Positions 27,311 through 37,283 of a DNA stretch of 64,000 nucleotides are shown in pieces; the first letter of the stretch is position 1, and every line of letters begins with the position of its first letter. The notes below the pieces were generated by a model. The model saw only the letters and a program-made list of their open reading frames with translations. It was not told where the DNA came from and did not search any database. This DNA comes from Rubricoccus marinus (GTDB lineage Bacteria; Bacteroidota; Rhodothermia; Rhodothermales; Rubricoccaceae). A program made the translations under genes and the position numbers. The DNA lies in the NCBI RefSeq assembly GCF_002257665.1, contig NZ_MQWB01000014.1, positions 1 to 64,000 of the forward strand, given 5' to 3'.

Positions 27311-28303
27311 TCACGCAGCCTGCCTCTCCACCCACGCCCGGACGTCGGCCGCTCGCAAGACCCCGCCCGTCTCCGGGACGCGTGCGACGACCTCGTGCTT
27401 GAACCGCTGGTAGAGTGCGTTCGCTGCCCGCTCGCCCACGAGCGCGAGGAGCACGCTCAGCGCGAGGTCGGCCGGACCCGACCCGCCGTATCCCCATTCG
27501 ATGCCCGTCGGTGAGTGCCGCGCCGCGTGGGGCACGGAGGCGCGCGCCACACCCTCGGCCGTGCGCCACAAGACGACGTCCTCGGCGTCGCCCGTGATGG
27601 CCTCGTACTCGGGCCGGACAAGAATGCCGATCCTGTCCCGGGTCGTCTCGGTGACGCCGTTTGAGACCACGAGCCGGAGGGCACCGCTGCCCGCGCCGTC
27701 TCCGCCGGGGCCGGTCATCGTCTCATCCAGCCGGCCCAGCGCTTTCCCCACGTGGCCGAAGGCGACGTTGCACCCGAGTCGGTAGCCCCTCCCCTGGCCG
27801 GACGCGTCGGTCCCCGTCACACGCGCCAAGTGGACGGTGAGCCCGAACGGGACGAGCGGGCGGACCCATCCGAGGTGCTTCGGCTGAACGCGCCCCAGCA
27901 CGCGCCCGCCGCGCGAGACGACGAGGTGGTCGCCTCGGGCGCCCAGATCCAGCGCCAGCCAGGAGGTGTCTGGGTCGAGGGCGAGCGACCGAAGAAGAGG
28001 CTGGTGCCGCGAGGTGCCGACGAGCTTCGAGGGGACGGCAAACGACGAGGCGCCGTGGTGGACGCTGAACGCGCAGGCGTCCAGGGCCTTCGCGTCCAGC
28101 GTGCCCGGCCGCATCCGCGTGCGCTCGGCTGCGAACGTGCGCCAGCGGCCCGCTTCACGAGCGACGCGCCGGGCGCGGAGTTCGGCGGCCGGGATGCGCG
28201 TCCCAGCTGACGTTAGGGCGTCCTCCGACGTGCACACGTCCGTGGTGGTGTGGTCCCCGCGCAGGGGAGCGGGCAGGGTCGAACGGGCAGACGAACGTGT
28301 CAT
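27311..28303 (-). CDS. DUF6166-type element protein
   Basis: A 330-residue protein whose C-terminal 70 residues match the DUF6166 pattern: HSPTGIEWGYGGSGPADLAL, then a helix, LYQRFKHEVVARVPE and a final DVRAWVERQAA. This module is common on plasmids and ICEs of diverse bacteria; its function is unknown. The N-terminal 200 residues form a separate part with regions such as ALDLGARGDHLVVSRGGRVLG that look like compact beta structure. A perfect 12-base hairpin lies 32 bases upstream of the start. Confidence 0.75.
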   Translation of the reverse strand: MTRSSARSTLPAPLRGDHTTTDVCTSEDALTSAGTRIPAAELRARRVAREAGRWRTFAAERTRMRPGTLDAKALDACAFSVHHGASSFAVPSKLVGTSRHQPLLRSLALDPDTSWLALDLGARGDHLVVSRGGRVLGRVQPKHLGWVRPLVPFGLTVHLARVTGTDASGQGRGYRLGCNVAFGHVGKALGRLDETMTGPGGDGAGSGALRLVVSNGVTETTRDRIGILVRPEYEAITGDAEDVVLWRTAEGVARASVPHAARHSPTGIEWGYGGSGPADLALSVLLALVGERAANALYQRFKHEVVARVPETGGVLRAADVRAWVERQAA

Positions 28304-28334
28304 CGGGATCGGGGCCTCCCCCGGTCTTGGTGCA

Positions 28335-28364
28335 GGCGCCAGAGGCGCGTTAGCCTCTGGCGCC
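28335..28364 (-). promoter_or_regulatory. leader hairpin made of two CGCCAGAGGC motifs
   Basis: A perfect 12-base stem (GGCGCCAGAGGC at 28335-28346; complement at 28353-28364) with a 6-base loop, 31 bases upstream of the DUF6166 gene. Each arm contains GCCAGAGGC, the 9-mer that recurs throughout the element backbone, so here it is arranged as a head-to-head pair. Confidence 0.7.
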
Positions 28365-28454
28365 AGGAGAGAGGCCCGGCGGACATCACCGAGCCTCGTG
28401 TCGGATGTGGCGCTGCTGGCCTCGTAGGCCGCGGCGCCGGGTTAGCGAGAGCGA

Positions 28455-28970
28455 CTAGAAGGGCATCCAGTCGTCGACCTCGACCACCTGGGGCGAGGAC
28501 TGGATGGGCTCGGGCTCCTCATCGAGGTCCGGCATGGGCTCGTAGGCGTCCAGCGCCGTCTCGGCCCGGGCGTGGGCTAGCGCGTCGCAGACGGCCGACG
28601 GCAAGCCTGCGCCTGCGTCGTCGTAGCCCGCGAGGTAGCCCTCCAGGTGGAACCCGTAGAGCCGCTCGAACCACCGGCCATAGGCCCAGACGCTCGCGTG
28701 GCGATGCCGCCAGGTGAGCTCGGCGAATCGGAGCGGCGTCATGAAGTAGCGCAGGCACTTCGCATCGGCGTCCCACACGGCCCGCGAGCCCGTCCGGTAA
28801 ACCCACTCGGTCATCGGGCGCTCGGAGTAGCCGTCGGCGAGGCACGCCTCGTAGCCGACCTGGTAGGACGCCTCATGATGAGCGTCGACATCAGGCTCGG
28901 GCTGACATCGGCAGAGCAAGCGGTTGCAGCCGTGGCAAAAGTCACCAGGGCCGGGCATGGATCTGGACAT
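28455..28970 (-). CDS. element backbone protein of unknown function (171 aa), Cys-rich N-terminus
   Basis: From the ATG at 28970 this gives 171 residues; an ATG four codons later is also possible. Near the N-terminus, DFCHGCNRLLCRC holds four cysteines and one histidine within 13 residues, which could bind a metal. Then follow EASYQVGYEACLADGY and an aromatic-rich segment (HASVWAYGRWFERLYGFHLEGYLAGYDD), and an acidic tail. I do not recognise the family. The gene starts 56 bases after the helicase stop, and two short hairpins (29001-29019 and 29019-29044) occupy that gap. It is probably co-transcribed with the helicase. Confidence 0.68.
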   Translation of the reverse strand: MSRSMPGPGDFCHGCNRLLCRCQPEPDVDAHHEASYQVGYEACLADGYSERPMTEWVYRTGSRAVWDADAKCLRYFMTPLRFAELTWRHRHASVWAYGRWFERLYGFHLEGYLAGYDDAGAGLPSAVCDALAHARAETALDAYEPMPDLDEEPEPIQSSPQVVEVDDWMPF

Positions 28971-29026
28971 GGATCTCAGAGCAAAGGATTCCTGAGCGAC
29001 CTCCGGCCGAGTGCCGGAGCCGCTCC

Positions 29027-32000
29027 TCACCGAGGGGGAGCGGCCTCGGCATAGGCCTCTGGCGCATCGCAGGCGCCACTCAGGCGGCCCGGCGGTAGCC
29101 TGTCCCCTCCTCGGATCTCGACCACGGGGCGATGTTCGGTCACTGCGCGCAGAACGGCCGCCGCCCGTTCGCCCGTCGGGACGAAGAACCGTGTGCGGAA
29201 GGCGTGGACCTCGGCGAAGACCCCGTCGACCTCCAGCTCGCGCATGGCGGCCAAGTCCGGCCCCACGAGTTCGATCCGGGGCTCGTTCGCCACGCGGCGC
29301 ACTCGGAGCTGCCAGCCGTTGGCGAGGTCGGCCTCGGCGCCGGCCAGCAGCCGCTCCGCCAGCGCGTCGGGCGTGATGTCCACGCGGTCGCCCGTGGCTC
29401 CCAGCGCCTTGAGCGTCGCGCTCAGGTGCTCCGGCATGACGGCCCGGCCGATCATGCGCTCGCCGCTGTCGGTTTGCGCTCGGTAGATGCGAGGGTGCCC
29501 GGCGATCCGGTCCCAGATGGGAAGGATCGTCCCGGTCACGAGGTGGATGGGCTCGGTGGTGAACTCGGGCGCGGCGTCGACGCCCGCGGCCCAGAGCGCT
29601 TTGGCTTCGTCGGTCGGAACGGGCTGGTGGCCTCCGGACGGACCGCTCGCGGTCCGCTCCCCTGGCTTGTTGAGTTCGGTCTCGTCCATGAGCCGGTTGG
29701 ACCGCACCCCGACACGGTGGAGCCTGCCGACGACGCGCCCGGTCTCCGTGGTCCGGCTCCCGGCCCGGAAGAGCGCGTAGGGCTGCCCGCTTCGCCGGTT
29801 GACCACGAACCCCACCCACGAGCCCAGCGCCTGGGCGTCCTTGGCCCAGCGCCAGATCTCGTCCCAGTCCACGATCTCTGTCCGCCGCGTGAGCTCCAGC
29901 GTCACGACCTGCGTCGTGGCCCCGGACCGCTCGTGCGTGTAGACGAGCCGCTCGTCGGTCTTGACCACGCGCTCGGCTCGGATCGTCTCCACGCCCACGT
30001 CGAGCGTGCCTGCCTCTCGCGCTGCTTCGGTGGCTTCTTCGAGGTAGGCGTACCACGAGTCGAAGACGGCGTCCATGGCGCCGGTCTGGAGCGACAAGAG
30101 CCGGTTCAAGAACTTCGGCACCTCGGGCACGGCGCTCACGTTGAGCTGCCCGTCCTGGTCCAGGACTTTGATGCCCATCTGCTCCTCCACGAGCGCTGGC
30201 GTGACGCCAGAGGCCACCGCCCTGCCCTCGCCCCGGTAGAGGTCCACGAACCAGTTGTGTAAGGAAGCCCTGGACAGAGGAGTCTCCAGGTTGAACTCAC
30301 TCGACAAGAGCCCCTGGCTCGCCGTCTGCCGCTGGCCCTTGGTGAGCGCGCCGAGCTGGTCGAGCCGCCGCGCGATGGTCGACAAGAAGCGGCGCTGGGC
30401 CTTGAGATTCGTAGTCACAAGCACCAGCTCGGGCGGACACGCCTGGTTAGCCCGGTGGACCCGGCCCATCCCCTGCACGCACCGCGCGCTGCTCCAGCCC
30501 GGCTCGACGCAGTACAGGACTCTCCTCTGCTGGTTGGCCGCCGCGAGATCCGAGTGGTAGCTCCGGCCGGTCCCCCCGGCCTGGCTGAAAACGAGCACCC
30601 GGCGCTTTCCCGCCATGAACTCGTCGGCCTCGGCGTTGCACGTCCGCCTCGTGCGGCGCTCTTCCACGACCTGCTCGATGCCATCGACGGTCTTGGTCAC
30701 GAACCGGCGTCCACGGCCGGTCACCTCGGCTACGGCCTCGGGTCCGAAGTGGGCCACGACCTGGTCGAGCACGCCGTGCGGCACACTCACCGCCCCCACC
30801 TCCAGCATCAGCCGGTCCCGCGCGGCCACGGCCTCTGGCGATTGGACGAAGTCGCCCGCTGCGTTCTTGACGGGCCGCGATCTCACACGCCCGTCGTCGT
30901 CCTCGTACTCCTCGTAGAGAGTCGTTGGGAAGCTGGCCTCGACGAACTGCAGGAGTTGGTCGCGCGGCGTCACGTCGAGGTCCCGTAGATCCTCACCATT
31001 CGCGACCGCCTTCGCGTAGGCCCGCTCGGTCGCCGCCTCCATCGTGGACACGAGTTGCACGACGCAGCTCTCGCCCTCGGCCAGGCGCGCCTCCATGTCC
31101 CGGATCAGGCTCGGCGCGCTCATCGCCACCAGCACGTGCAGGAAGAACCGCTGGTGCGCCCCCCAGAACTGGCTGTACGCCGCCGCGCGGGCGCGGCCGC
31201 ACTTGTCCGCCTTCGTGACTTCAAGCGCGTCTTGGATGTTGCGGAGCACGACCTGCCAGGCCTCGGCGCAGCGGTCATAGGTCTGAGCCTGGTGGGATTC
31301 GAGGTCGTGGACGAGCGTGCGGTAGTCGACGCCGTCGTAGGAGACGGACCGGGCGAGGTAGAGCCCCATCGACTTCAGGTCTTTCGCCACGAGCTCCATC
31401 GCCGCGATGCCTCCTGCGGACACCTTCTCGACGAACGCCTCGACGGTCGGGAACGGGGTGCCCCGACCCCAGAGCCCCAGGCGAGCCGCGTAGGCGAGGT
31501 TCGCGACCTCTGTGGCGCCGGTCGCGCTGGCGTAGACGATGCGGGCGTTCGGAAGCCGATCCTGGAGATCGACGACCGCCAGCGCTCGCTGCGAGGCTTT
31601 TCTGACTCCACGTGAGCCCTGGGTGTCTAGGGCGGCACTGGCGTTGTGGCTCTCATCATAGATGATCACACCCTCGAACTCGGACTCCTCTCCCCCACTC
31701 GAGAGCCAGGCGACGACCTGCTCCAGCCGGTGGATGCCGGTTTCGACGCCGTCCCGCTCGCGCGGCTTGCCCTTGAGGGTGTCGTAGCTCGCGAAGCAGA
31801 TGCCATCGGCGTGCTGGATGGGTCCTTTGCATGCACCCAGGTCGAAGACGAAGTCCGCCGGGCCGCCGAGCGCCGTCCAGTCGCGGACGGCGTCGCGCAT
31901 GAGGTTGCGGTTCTCGGACACCCAGAGCGCCCGGCGGCGGCCCTGAAGCACGTTGTCGAGGATGATCGCCGCAGATTGGCGCCCTTTCCCCACTCCGGTT

Positions 32001-32599
32001 CCGTCACCGAGGAAGAACCCTTGCCTCGGTCCGGCCTCCTCCCCGCTGCCCGGGAGGTGCCCGGCGTGCGCCGCGCCCGCGCGCGAGACGGTTTCGAGCT
32101 GCGCGTCCGAGAGGATGCCCTGAGCCACGAGGTGCTCGGGCAACGTCGGGCGGTAGTCGCTCTGCGGCGCGCTGGCCGCCGCCATCGCAGCCGACTCGAC
32201 GAGGCGCGTCGGGTGCGGGCACGCGCCCGGGACCCGGACGCTCGGGCGGTAGGCGTCGAACACCGAGGCCGTGAGCGCACCGGTCTGGGCGGTGACCTCG
32301 GCGGTAGAGACCACCAGCGGGAGGGCGTCCGCGAAGGGCCACTCCATCGCAGAGTCCGGATGGGTTGCCACCTGCGCTCTCGAGCGCGATGGCACGGCGC
32401 TCAGACGGGCAATGCGCGGTGCGAGGAGGGCGAAGAGGTCGAGTTGCTCGACCGGTGATGTCGTCGCGCTCGTTGCGACATGGGAAGCGAAGGGGGCCAC
32501 GGGATTTCTGGCTGGCACGGAGTGCGGAGCCACGACCCGAGACACTCCCCGGTGGGCTCCGGCCCGCCGCGTTGACGGGCTCGCCCACCGGCCCGGCAC
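29027..32599 (-). CDS. strawberry-notch family helicase/NTPase
   Basis: A 1190-residue SF2-type NTPase of the strawberry-notch (SNO) family found on many plasmids and ICEs. Walker [12 protein letters not shown] is at residues 198-208, Walker B is [10 protein letters not shown] (about 312), and motif III-like YASATGATE follows. The C-terminal helicase lobe contains [20 protein letters not shown] and the arginine-finger region [11 protein letters not shown]. The start is GTG at 32599 (reading [11 protein letters not shown]). The partner methyltransferase is normally adjacent in such elements but here is 17 kb away at 50163-51212. A role in conjugal DNA processing or anti-restriction is inferred from distribution. 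Confidence 0.88.
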   Translation of the reverse strand: MPGRWASPSTRRAGAHRGVSRVVAPHSVPARNPVAPFASHVATSATTSPVEQLDLFALLAPRIARLSAVPSRSRAQVATHPDSAMEWPFADALPLVVSTAEVTAQTGALTASVFDAYRPSVRVPGACPHPTRLVESAAMAAASAPQSDYRPTLPEHLVAQGILSDAQLETVSRAGAAHAGHLPGSGEEAGPRQGFFLGDGTGVGKGRQSAAIILDNVLQGRRRALWVSENRNLMRDAVRDWTALGGPADFVFDLGACKGPIQHADGICFASYDTLKGKPRERDGVETGIHRLEQVVAWLSSGGEESEFEGVIIYDESHNASAALDTQGSRGVRKASQRALAVVDLQDRLPNARIVYASATGATEVANLAYAARLGLWGRGTPFPTVEAFVEKVSAGGIAAMELVAKDLKSMGLYLARSVSYDGVDYRTLVHDLESHQAQTYDRCAEAWQVVLRNIQDALEVTKADKCGRARAAAYSQFWGAHQRFFLHVLVAMSAPSLIRDMEARLAEGESCVVQLVSTMEAATERAYAKAVANGEDLRDLDVTPRDQLLQFVEASFPTTLYEEYEDDDGRVRSRPVKNAAGDFVQSPEAVAARDRLMLEVGAVSVPHGVLDQVVAHFGPEAVAEVTGRGRRFVTKTVDGIEQVVEERRTRRTCNAEADEFMAGKRRVLVFSQAGGTGRSYHSDLAAANQQRRVLYCVEPGWSSARCVQGMGRVHRANQACPPELVLVTTNLKAQRRFLSTIARRLDQLGALTKGQRQTASQGLLSSEFNLETPLSRASLHNWFVDLYRGEGRAVASGVTPALVEEQMGIKVLDQDGQLNVSAVPEVPKFLNRLLSLQTGAMDAVFDSWYAYLEEATEAAREAGTLDVGVETIRAERVVKTDERLVYTHERSGATTQVVTLELTRRTEIVDWDEIWRWAKDAQALGSWVGFVVNRRSGQPYALFRAGSRTTETGRVVGRLHRVGVRSNRLMDETELNKPGERTASGPSGGHQPVPTDEAKALWAAGVDAAPEFTTEPIHLVTGTILPIWDRIAGHPRIYRAQTDSGERMIGRAVMPEHLSATLKALGATGDRVDITPDALAERLLAGAEADLANGWQLRVRRVANEPRIELVGPDLAAMRELEVDGVFAEVHAFRTRFFVPTGERAAAVLRAVTEHRPVVEIRGGDRLPPGRLSGACDAPEAYAEAAPPR

Positions 32600-32653
32600 C
32601 GCGACGGGCTGTCGACCGTGCTACTTCTCCCTCCTCCCGCTCTCCTAGACCAC

Positions 32654-32675
32654 CGGCTTTGCGTCCGCAAAGCCG
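32654..32675 (-). promoter_or_regulatory. hairpin upstream of the strawberry-notch gene
   Basis: A perfect 10-base inverted repeat (CGGCTTTGCG at 32654-32663; complement at 32666-32675) with a 2-base loop, 55 bases upstream of the GTG start. Similarity with the truncated helicase copy continues past it to about 32722, so this lies inside the element sequence. It could be a leader element like those of the neighbouring genes. Confidence 0.55.
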
Positions 32676-32784
32676 CAGGAAGGGGAGTTGCTGGACGCAG
32701 ATTCCCGGACGGGTTTCCGATCGCGAGGCGCGACGGATGACCCCGATCTGCCTCGTCCACCTGGCTCGAACAGGAATCGGCCGT

Positions 32785-33117
32785 TTGTGAGAGGTCGATG
32801 AGGCACCGCGCCGTCCCGAGGAACGCGCCGAGCTCTCCCCGCTCGTAGAGAACGGCGAGGCCCTCGCCCCGCAGACGCAACGACCCCTCGGCCACGAAGA
32901 AGACCATGGCCGTGGCGATCGCGGCGTAGGCCCCCGTCCGGAGCGCGAGCGTCTGCCCGAACGTGAGGCGGCGGGCCAGAGCGAGCAGCCACTCGCCCTC
33001 GATCTCGCGGCGCAGCCGGACGGCCAGCACCACCTCGAGCGCGCCGGTCACGATGGACCACGCGGCCACGAGCGCAAGCAGCACGAGGGCCGTGATCTCG
33101 GGCCGTTCGTCAGTCCA
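32785..33117 (-). pseudogene. membrane protein remnant (HdeD/DUF308-like)
   Basis: No intact gene fills 32723-33109. In one minus-strand frame, a fragment begins about 33117 with [20 protein letters not shown] and [21 protein letters not shown], which resembles part of an HdeD/DUF308 membrane protein. It runs on as another hydrophobic segment ([20 protein letters not shown]) that looks like a different membrane protein. No start codon belongs to it, because the frame simply enters from inside the dioxygenase gene. This is read as fused gene fragments left by rearrangement at the edge of the cargo. Confidence 0.5.
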
Positions 33118-34075
33118 GAGGTTTGAGGCCCGCGACGATCTGCGCCCGGCGCTGCTCCAGGAACGGCGGCAGCACGACCGTCTCTCCCAACGTCGCCGCG
33201 TCCTCGTCGACGGCGAAGCCGGGGCCGTCCGTCGCCAGCTCGAACAGCACGCCGCCGGGCTCGCGGAAGTACAGGCTCCGGAAGTAGTACCGGTCGACCG
33301 GGCCGCTCGACGGGACGCCGAACCGCTGGAGCCGCTCGGCCCAGTCCTCGTAGGCGTCGTCGGGCACGCGGAAAGCGACATGGTGGACGGCGCCGGCGCC
33401 TTGCCGCGCCACCGGCAGGCCGGGTTGGACGGCGACGTGGAGCTCGGCGTGGGGGCCGCCGCCGCCCGCGTCATCGGGCGCGCCCATCTCGTAGACGTGG
33501 ACCGTGTCGGACGGCCGGTCCGGCAGCGGGTACGTCCGGACGGGACGCATTCCGAGGACCGTTCGCAGCGCGAGGTCGGTGTTCTCCAGGTCCGGCACGC
33601 TCATCGTGATCGGTCCGAGGCCGCGGATCTGGTGCTCGTCCGGAACGGGGCTCCGGTCCCACGGGGTCGGCGGGTCGCCCGCGCCACCGTCGGCGATGAG
33701 GGCGAGGCGCTGGCCCTCGGCGTCCTCGAAGCGGAGCGTCGGCCGGCCGTCGATCTCGCGCACCGGCTCGGCCTCGATGCCGGCCTCGGAGAGTCGGCCG
33801 GCCCAGTAGTCCAGGCTGGCGGCCGGGACGCGGAGTCCGGACCGGATGACCGACCGCGTGCCGCGCTGCTCGGGCGGGACGGGCCAGTCGAAGAAGGTCA
33901 GGTCGTGGCCCGGCGTCCCGACGGCGTCGGAGTAGAAGAGGTGGTAGGCCGAGACGTCGTCCTGGTTCACGCTCCGCTTGACGAGGCGCATGCCCATCGT
34001 CTCGGTGTAGAACCGGTAGTTGTCGCGGATGGCGGCCGAGACGGCCGTGAGGTGGTGGATCCCGTGGGGAGACAT
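33110..34075 (-). CDS. ring-cleaving dioxygenase of the glyoxalase fold (MhqO-like)
   Basis: A 321-residue vicinal-oxygen-chelate protein with two paired modules. The N-terminus [20 protein letters not shown] and DLTFFDWP are typical of MhqA/MhqO-type hydroquinone-specific dioxygenases; the second half has [15 protein letters not shown] and [12 protein letters not shown]. Metal ligands are expected at the His of GIHHLT, the His of AVHHVAF and a Glu in GGVLFELAT, all present. The start is ATG at 34075. It lies 17 bases downstream of the dehydrogenase gene on the same strand, so the two probably form a quinone/electrophile detoxification operon. Confidence 0.88.
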   Translation of the reverse strand: MSPHGIHHLTAVSAAIRDNYRFYTETMGMRLVKRSVNQDDVSAYHLFYSDAVGTPGHDLTFFDWPVPPEQRGTRSVIRSGLRVPAASLDYWAGRLSEAGIEAEPVREIDGRPTLRFEDAEGQRLALIADGGAGDPPTPWDRSPVPDEHQIRGLGPITMSVPDLENTDLALRTVLGMRPVRTYPLPDRPSDTVHVYEMGAPDDAGGGGPHAELHVAVQPGLPVARQGAGAVHHVAFRVPDDAYEDWAERLQRFGVPSSGPVDRYYFRSLYFREPGGVLFELATDGPGFAVDEDAATLGETVVLPPFLEQRRAQIVAGLKPLD

Positions 34076-34091
34076 GGCAGTGAGGGAGGAG

Positions 34092-35105
34092 CTAGATGGA
34101 GACGACGACCTTGCCGGTGTGGTCGGCCTCGGCGAGATAGCGGTAGGCGGCGGAGGCCTCCTCAAACGGGAAGACGCGGTCGATGACGGGTTTGATCTGG
34201 TTGGCTTCGATGGCGCGGTTCATCGCCTGGAACATGGGCCGGTCGCCGACGAAGATGCCGTGCAACGCGGCACCCTTGCCCATCAGCGGGTACGGCGCGG
34301 GGCTGTCGTCCGCGTCGGCCAACACGCCGATGAGGCCGATCTTGCCGCCCTTCGCGACGGCCTTGAACGACTTGCCGAGCGTCCCTACGCCGCCCACCTC
34401 GATGATCGCGTCGGCGCCGTGGCCGTCGGTCAGGTCGAGCACGGCCTCGGCCCAGTCCGGCGTCTCCTTGTAGTTGACGGTGAGGTCGGCCCCGAGGCCA
34501 CGGACGGTCTCCAGCTTCGCGTCGCTCGACGAGGTCACGATGACGCGGGCGCCCGCCGCCGCGGCGAACTGGAGCGCGAACGTCGACACGCCGCCGGTCC
34601 CGAGGGCGAGGACGGTCTGCCCGGGGCGGACCGGCGCTCCGGCCTCCATCAGCGCGTGCCACGCCGTGACGGCCGCGCACGGCAACGTCGCGGCCTCCTC
34701 GAACGAGTAGCCCGCGGGGGCGTGGACGAGCCCGGCCTCGTAAAACAGCCGCGACTCCTGAAGCACGCCGTCGAGCGGCGCGCCGAGCGGCTTCTCCTCC
34801 GCCGACGGAACGCCCGAGGTGGGCTGGAAGAACGTCCCGGCCACGCGGTCGCCGACGGCGAACTCCGTCACGCCGTCGCCCACGGCGACGACCTCGCCGG
34901 CCCCGTCGGAGAGCGGGACCGTGTCGCGAGCGAGGCCCGCGCGCCCATACGTGCCCTTCGCGATCATCAGGTCGCGGTAGTTGAGCGAGGCGGCGCGGAG
35001 CCGAACGAGGACCTGTCCCGGCGCCGGGTCGCCCGGGTCAGGGCGCTCGGACTGGCGGAGGTCGCCGATGGAGGAGGTGTCCTGGGGGACTTCGTAGACG
35101 GTCAT
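34092..35105 (-). CDS. NAD(P)-dependent medium-chain dehydrogenase (quinone oxidoreductase type)
   Basis: A 337-residue MDR-family enzyme without the structural zinc cysteines. The N-terminal GroES-like fold has [15 protein letters not shown] and [14 protein letters not shown]; the cofactor fold has [20 protein letters not shown]. Members reduce quinones or oxidise alcohols using NAD(P)H. It is first in a two-gene unit with the ring-cleaving dioxygenase and is divergent from the DUF488 gene, with a palindrome in the shared promoter. That gene pair is typical of quinone or electrophile stress regulons. Confidence 0.86.
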   Translation of the reverse strand: MTVYEVPQDTSSIGDLRQSERPDPGDPAPGQVLVRLRAASLNYRDLMIAKGTYGRAGLARDTVPLSDGAGEVVAVGDGVTEFAVGDRVAGTFFQPTSGVPSAEEKPLGAPLDGVLQESRLFYEAGLVHAPAGYSFEEAATLPCAAVTAWHALMEAGAPVRPGQTVLALGTGGVSTFALQFAAAAGARVIVTSSSDAKLETVRGLGADLTVNYKETPDWAEAVLDLTDGHGADAIIEVGGVGTLGKSFKAVAKGGKIGLIGVLADADDSPAPYPLMGKGAALHGIFVGDRPMFQAMNRAIEANQIKPVIDRVFPFEEASAAYRYLAEADHTGKVVVSI

Positions 35106-35171
35106 CAGAGGGGAAGAGTGGAGACGAAAGGGGGAGGCTCACCAAGGCGTCCGTGGGCAGTTCCGTGATAT

Positions 35172-35183
35172 CTGTTTAAACAG
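35172..35183. promoter_or_regulatory. palindromic operator candidate CTGTTTAAACAG
   Basis: A perfect 12-base palindrome in the 140-base divergent promoter between the dehydrogenase gene (start 35105) and the DUF488 gene (start 35246). GATA at 35167-35170 and TATC at 35187-35190 extend the symmetry. Position and AT content suit a repressor site, for example of a MarR- or HxlR-type redox sensor, but no such regulator is encoded nearby. Confidence 0.55.
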
Positions 35184-35245
35184 GAGTATCCCGGGATCGC
35201 CCCGTGCCGACGCGGGGTACCCGCTCTTCCCTACTCCCCTCCACG

Positions 35246-35716
35246 ATGCCTGACGCTCTTCCCCTCGCGACCATCGGGTACGAAGGCGCCACGCTCGACG
35301 GCGTCGTCCGCGCGCTCCAAGACGCAGGCGTCGAGACGCTCGTCGACGTCCGGGCCGTGGCGCGGTCGCGACGGCCGGGATTCGCCAAGACGCGGCTCGC
35401 GGCGGGCCTCGCCGAGGGCGGCATCGGCTACCTCCACCTTCGGGGGCTGGGCACGCCGGCCGACGGCCGCGCCGCCGCCAAGGCCGGTCGGCACGACGAG
35501 ATGCGACGCGTTTTCGGCGAGCACCTCGCCACGCCCGAGGCTCAGACGGACCTCCACCACCTCGCCGAGCGGATCGAGGCCGGCGAGCGCGTCGCCCTCC
35601 TCTGCTACGAGGCGGCTCCCGAGCACTGCCACCGCCGCCAGGTGACCGAGGCGCTCGCTCGGATGCTGCCCGTCGAGATCACCGACCTCTCTCCCCTTCC
35701 CCCAACGGACTCATGA
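35246..35716 (+). CDS. DUF488 family protein
   Basis: A 156-residue protein with the DUF488 pattern: LATIGYEGATLDGVVRAL, VDVRAVARSRRPGFAKTRLA, YLHLRGLGTP, and the C-terminal VALLCYEAAPEHCHRRQV with the conserved CxE and CHR motifs. The family is uncharacterised but frequent in stress-gene clusters. Its stop codon overlaps the ATG of the downstream SDR gene (ATGA, 35713-35716), so the two are translationally coupled. Confidence 0.88.
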   Translation: MPDALPLATIGYEGATLDGVVRALQDAGVETLVDVRAVARSRRPGFAKTRLAAGLAEGGIGYLHLRGLGTPADGRAAAKAGRHDEMRRVFGEHLATPEAQTDLHHLAERIEAGERVALLCYEAAPEHCHRRQVTEALARMLPVEITDLSPLPPTDS

Positions 35717-36567
35717 TCGCCATCACTGGATCGACCGGCCACCTCGGCCGCCTCGTCATCGCCAAGCTCATCGACCGGGGCGTCCCCGCCGCCGACATCG
35801 TCGCCCTCGCGCGCGACACGGACAAGGCGTCCGACCTCGCCGACCAGGGCGTCGTCGTCCGCGAGGGGAACTACGACAAGCCCGAGACGCTCGGCCCCGC
35901 CCTCGACGGCGTCGACACGCTCCTGCTTATCTCGTCCAGCGAGGTCGGGCAGCGAGCGCGCCAGCACCGGGCCGTGATCGGCGCGGCGAAGGCGGCCGGC
36001 GTCGGCCTCATCGCTTACACGAGCGTCTTGCACGCCGACACGTCGGAGCTCGGGCTCGCGGAGGAGCACCGGCAGACCGAGGCGGCGCTCGCCGAGAGCG
36101 GCGTTCCGACCGTCCTCTTGCGCAACGGGTGGTACACCGAGAACTACACCGGGTCGATCGCGCCGGCCCTGGAGCACGGCGTCGTGCTCGGGAGCGCCGG
36201 CGACGCCCAGATCGCGGCAGCCACGCGCGAGGACTTCGCCGAGGCCGCCGCCGCCGTCCTCACCTCCGATGAGGACCAGACGGGCCAGACCTACGAGCTG
36301 GCCGGCGAGCCGTTCACGATGTCCGAGTACGCCGCCGAGCTGTCCCGCCAGTCGGGCACGTCGGTCACCTACCAGAACCTCCCCGAGGACGACTACCAGA
36401 ACGCGCTCGTCGGTGCCGGCCTGCCGGAGCCCGTCGCCGCCATGCTCGCGCAGTCGGACGTGGCCGCTCGCGGCGGCGCCCTCGACGACGACAGCGGCGA
36501 CCTGGAGCGCCTCCTCGGCCGCCCGCCGACGCCGCTCGCCGACGCCATTCGCAACGCGCTGTCCTGA
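35713..36567 (+). CDS. NmrA-like SDR family NAD(P)-dependent oxidoreductase (QOR2 type)
   Basis: A 284-residue atypical short-chain dehydrogenase. The Rossmann motif TGSTGHLG is at residues 5-12, then ISSSEVGQRARQHRAVIGAA and VLLRNGWYTENY, as in NAD(P)H:quinone oxidoreductase QOR2 and related NmrA-like proteins. The catalytic Tyr-x3-Lys of classical SDRs is absent, as expected for this subgroup. It is coupled to DUF488. It fits with the divergent quinone/aldehyde detoxification genes. Confidence 0.87.
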   Translation: MIAITGSTGHLGRLVIAKLIDRGVPAADIVALARDTDKASDLADQGVVVREGNYDKPETLGPALDGVDTLLLISSSEVGQRARQHRAVIGAAKAAGVGLIAYTSVLHADTSELGLAEEHRQTEAALAESGVPTVLLRNGWYTENYTGSIAPALEHGVVLGSAGDAQIAAATREDFAEAAAAVLTSDEDQTGQTYELAGEPFTMSEYAAELSRQSGTSVTYQNLPEDDYQNALVGAGLPEPVAAMLAQSDVAARGGALDDDSGDLERLLGRPPTPLADAIRNALS

Positions 36568-36577
36568 TCCGCCCGGG

Positions 36578-36838
36578 CTAGGCCGCGACCGCCTCGGTGA
36601 ACGGGGCGGTCGTCGCGGCCCGGACCCCCTCGACGGTCACGTCCGGCATCGTCTCCGTGAGCACCATCCGGCCGCCCCCGAACGCGAACACGGCGAGGTC
36701 AGTGACGAGCAGGTCCACGACTCCCGAGGCGGTGAGCGGGAGCGTGCACGCGGGGACCACCTTCGGTATCCCGTCGCGGCTCGTGTGCGTCATCGTGACG
36801 ATGAGGCGCTTGGCGCCGGTCGCGAGGTCCATCGCCCC
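36578..36838 (-). pseudogene. 3-oxoacid CoA-transferase subunit B, C-terminal remnant
   Basis: The last 86 residues of a CoA-transferase B subunit remain ([55 protein letters not shown]), where a whole subunit is about 210-230 residues. The frame has no natural start and changes abruptly at about 36840 into sequence homologous to the kinase tail of the element. The remnant ends 11 bases from the convergent SDR gene. Confidence 0.8.
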
Positions 36839-36844
36839 GCAACG

Positions 36845-37021
36845 GCGAGCGACGTCCTGGCCCAAATCCGCGCGCTCCCATGGGACACGGCTCGGGCGCT
36901 CCAACTGCCTTCGCGACCGCTGGCGCCGAGAGCCGAACCGTGGGTTCTGGGTGCGACGCTTGGCGCCCTTGCGGCGCTCACGGGGGCCGTCGTCTTTGCC
37001 CGGCTCTCCGGCCGCGGGTAG
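36845..37021 (+). pseudogene. Ser/Thr kinase C-terminal tail remnant (second element copy)
   Basis: 58 codons encoding a tail similar to the end of the kinase at 52765-53985: IRALPW, then [20 protein letters not shown] and a final RLSGRG, against WAFGAALGTLAALAGAAVFA and RLRGRG. The catalytic domain is absent. The sequence is clearly diverged from the intact gene, so this is an old or foreign copy and not a recent duplication. The convergent RHH remnant follows at once, as in the intact locus. Confidence 0.78.
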
Positions 37022-37025
37022 CGGC

Positions 37026-37283
37026 CTACCGCCCGCCGCGCCGAATCCCGAAGTGGCGGGCCTCCAGAGCGAAGCCCCCTCCCCTGCCCCGCTCGGTCTC
37101 TTCCAGGTGGCGCCGGAGCGCCTCCTGGACGACGTCGTTCTGGCTCACGCCACTCTCCTCGGCCGCCGCCCGCACTCTGGCGCGCATCCACGCCGGGACG
37201 TTCCAGTTTCCCTGGACGATCCGCTCGTAGCCCTCCTCGCCCGGCGCGGGCGCCTCGGGTCGCTGGACGGGCTTCGCCGGTCC
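37026..37283 (-). pseudogene. ribbon-helix-helix protein C-terminal remnant (second element copy)
   Basis: 85 residues closely matching the C-terminus of the RHH partition protein at 53982-54425 ([48 protein letters not shown]). By eye the DNA is about 85 percent identical. The lysine-rich N-terminal arm is missing; in its place the frame continues into a UBP zinc-finger fragment. The RHH fold itself is intact, so a chimeric protein of 131 residues could in principle be made from an ATG at 37421. Confidence 0.8.
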
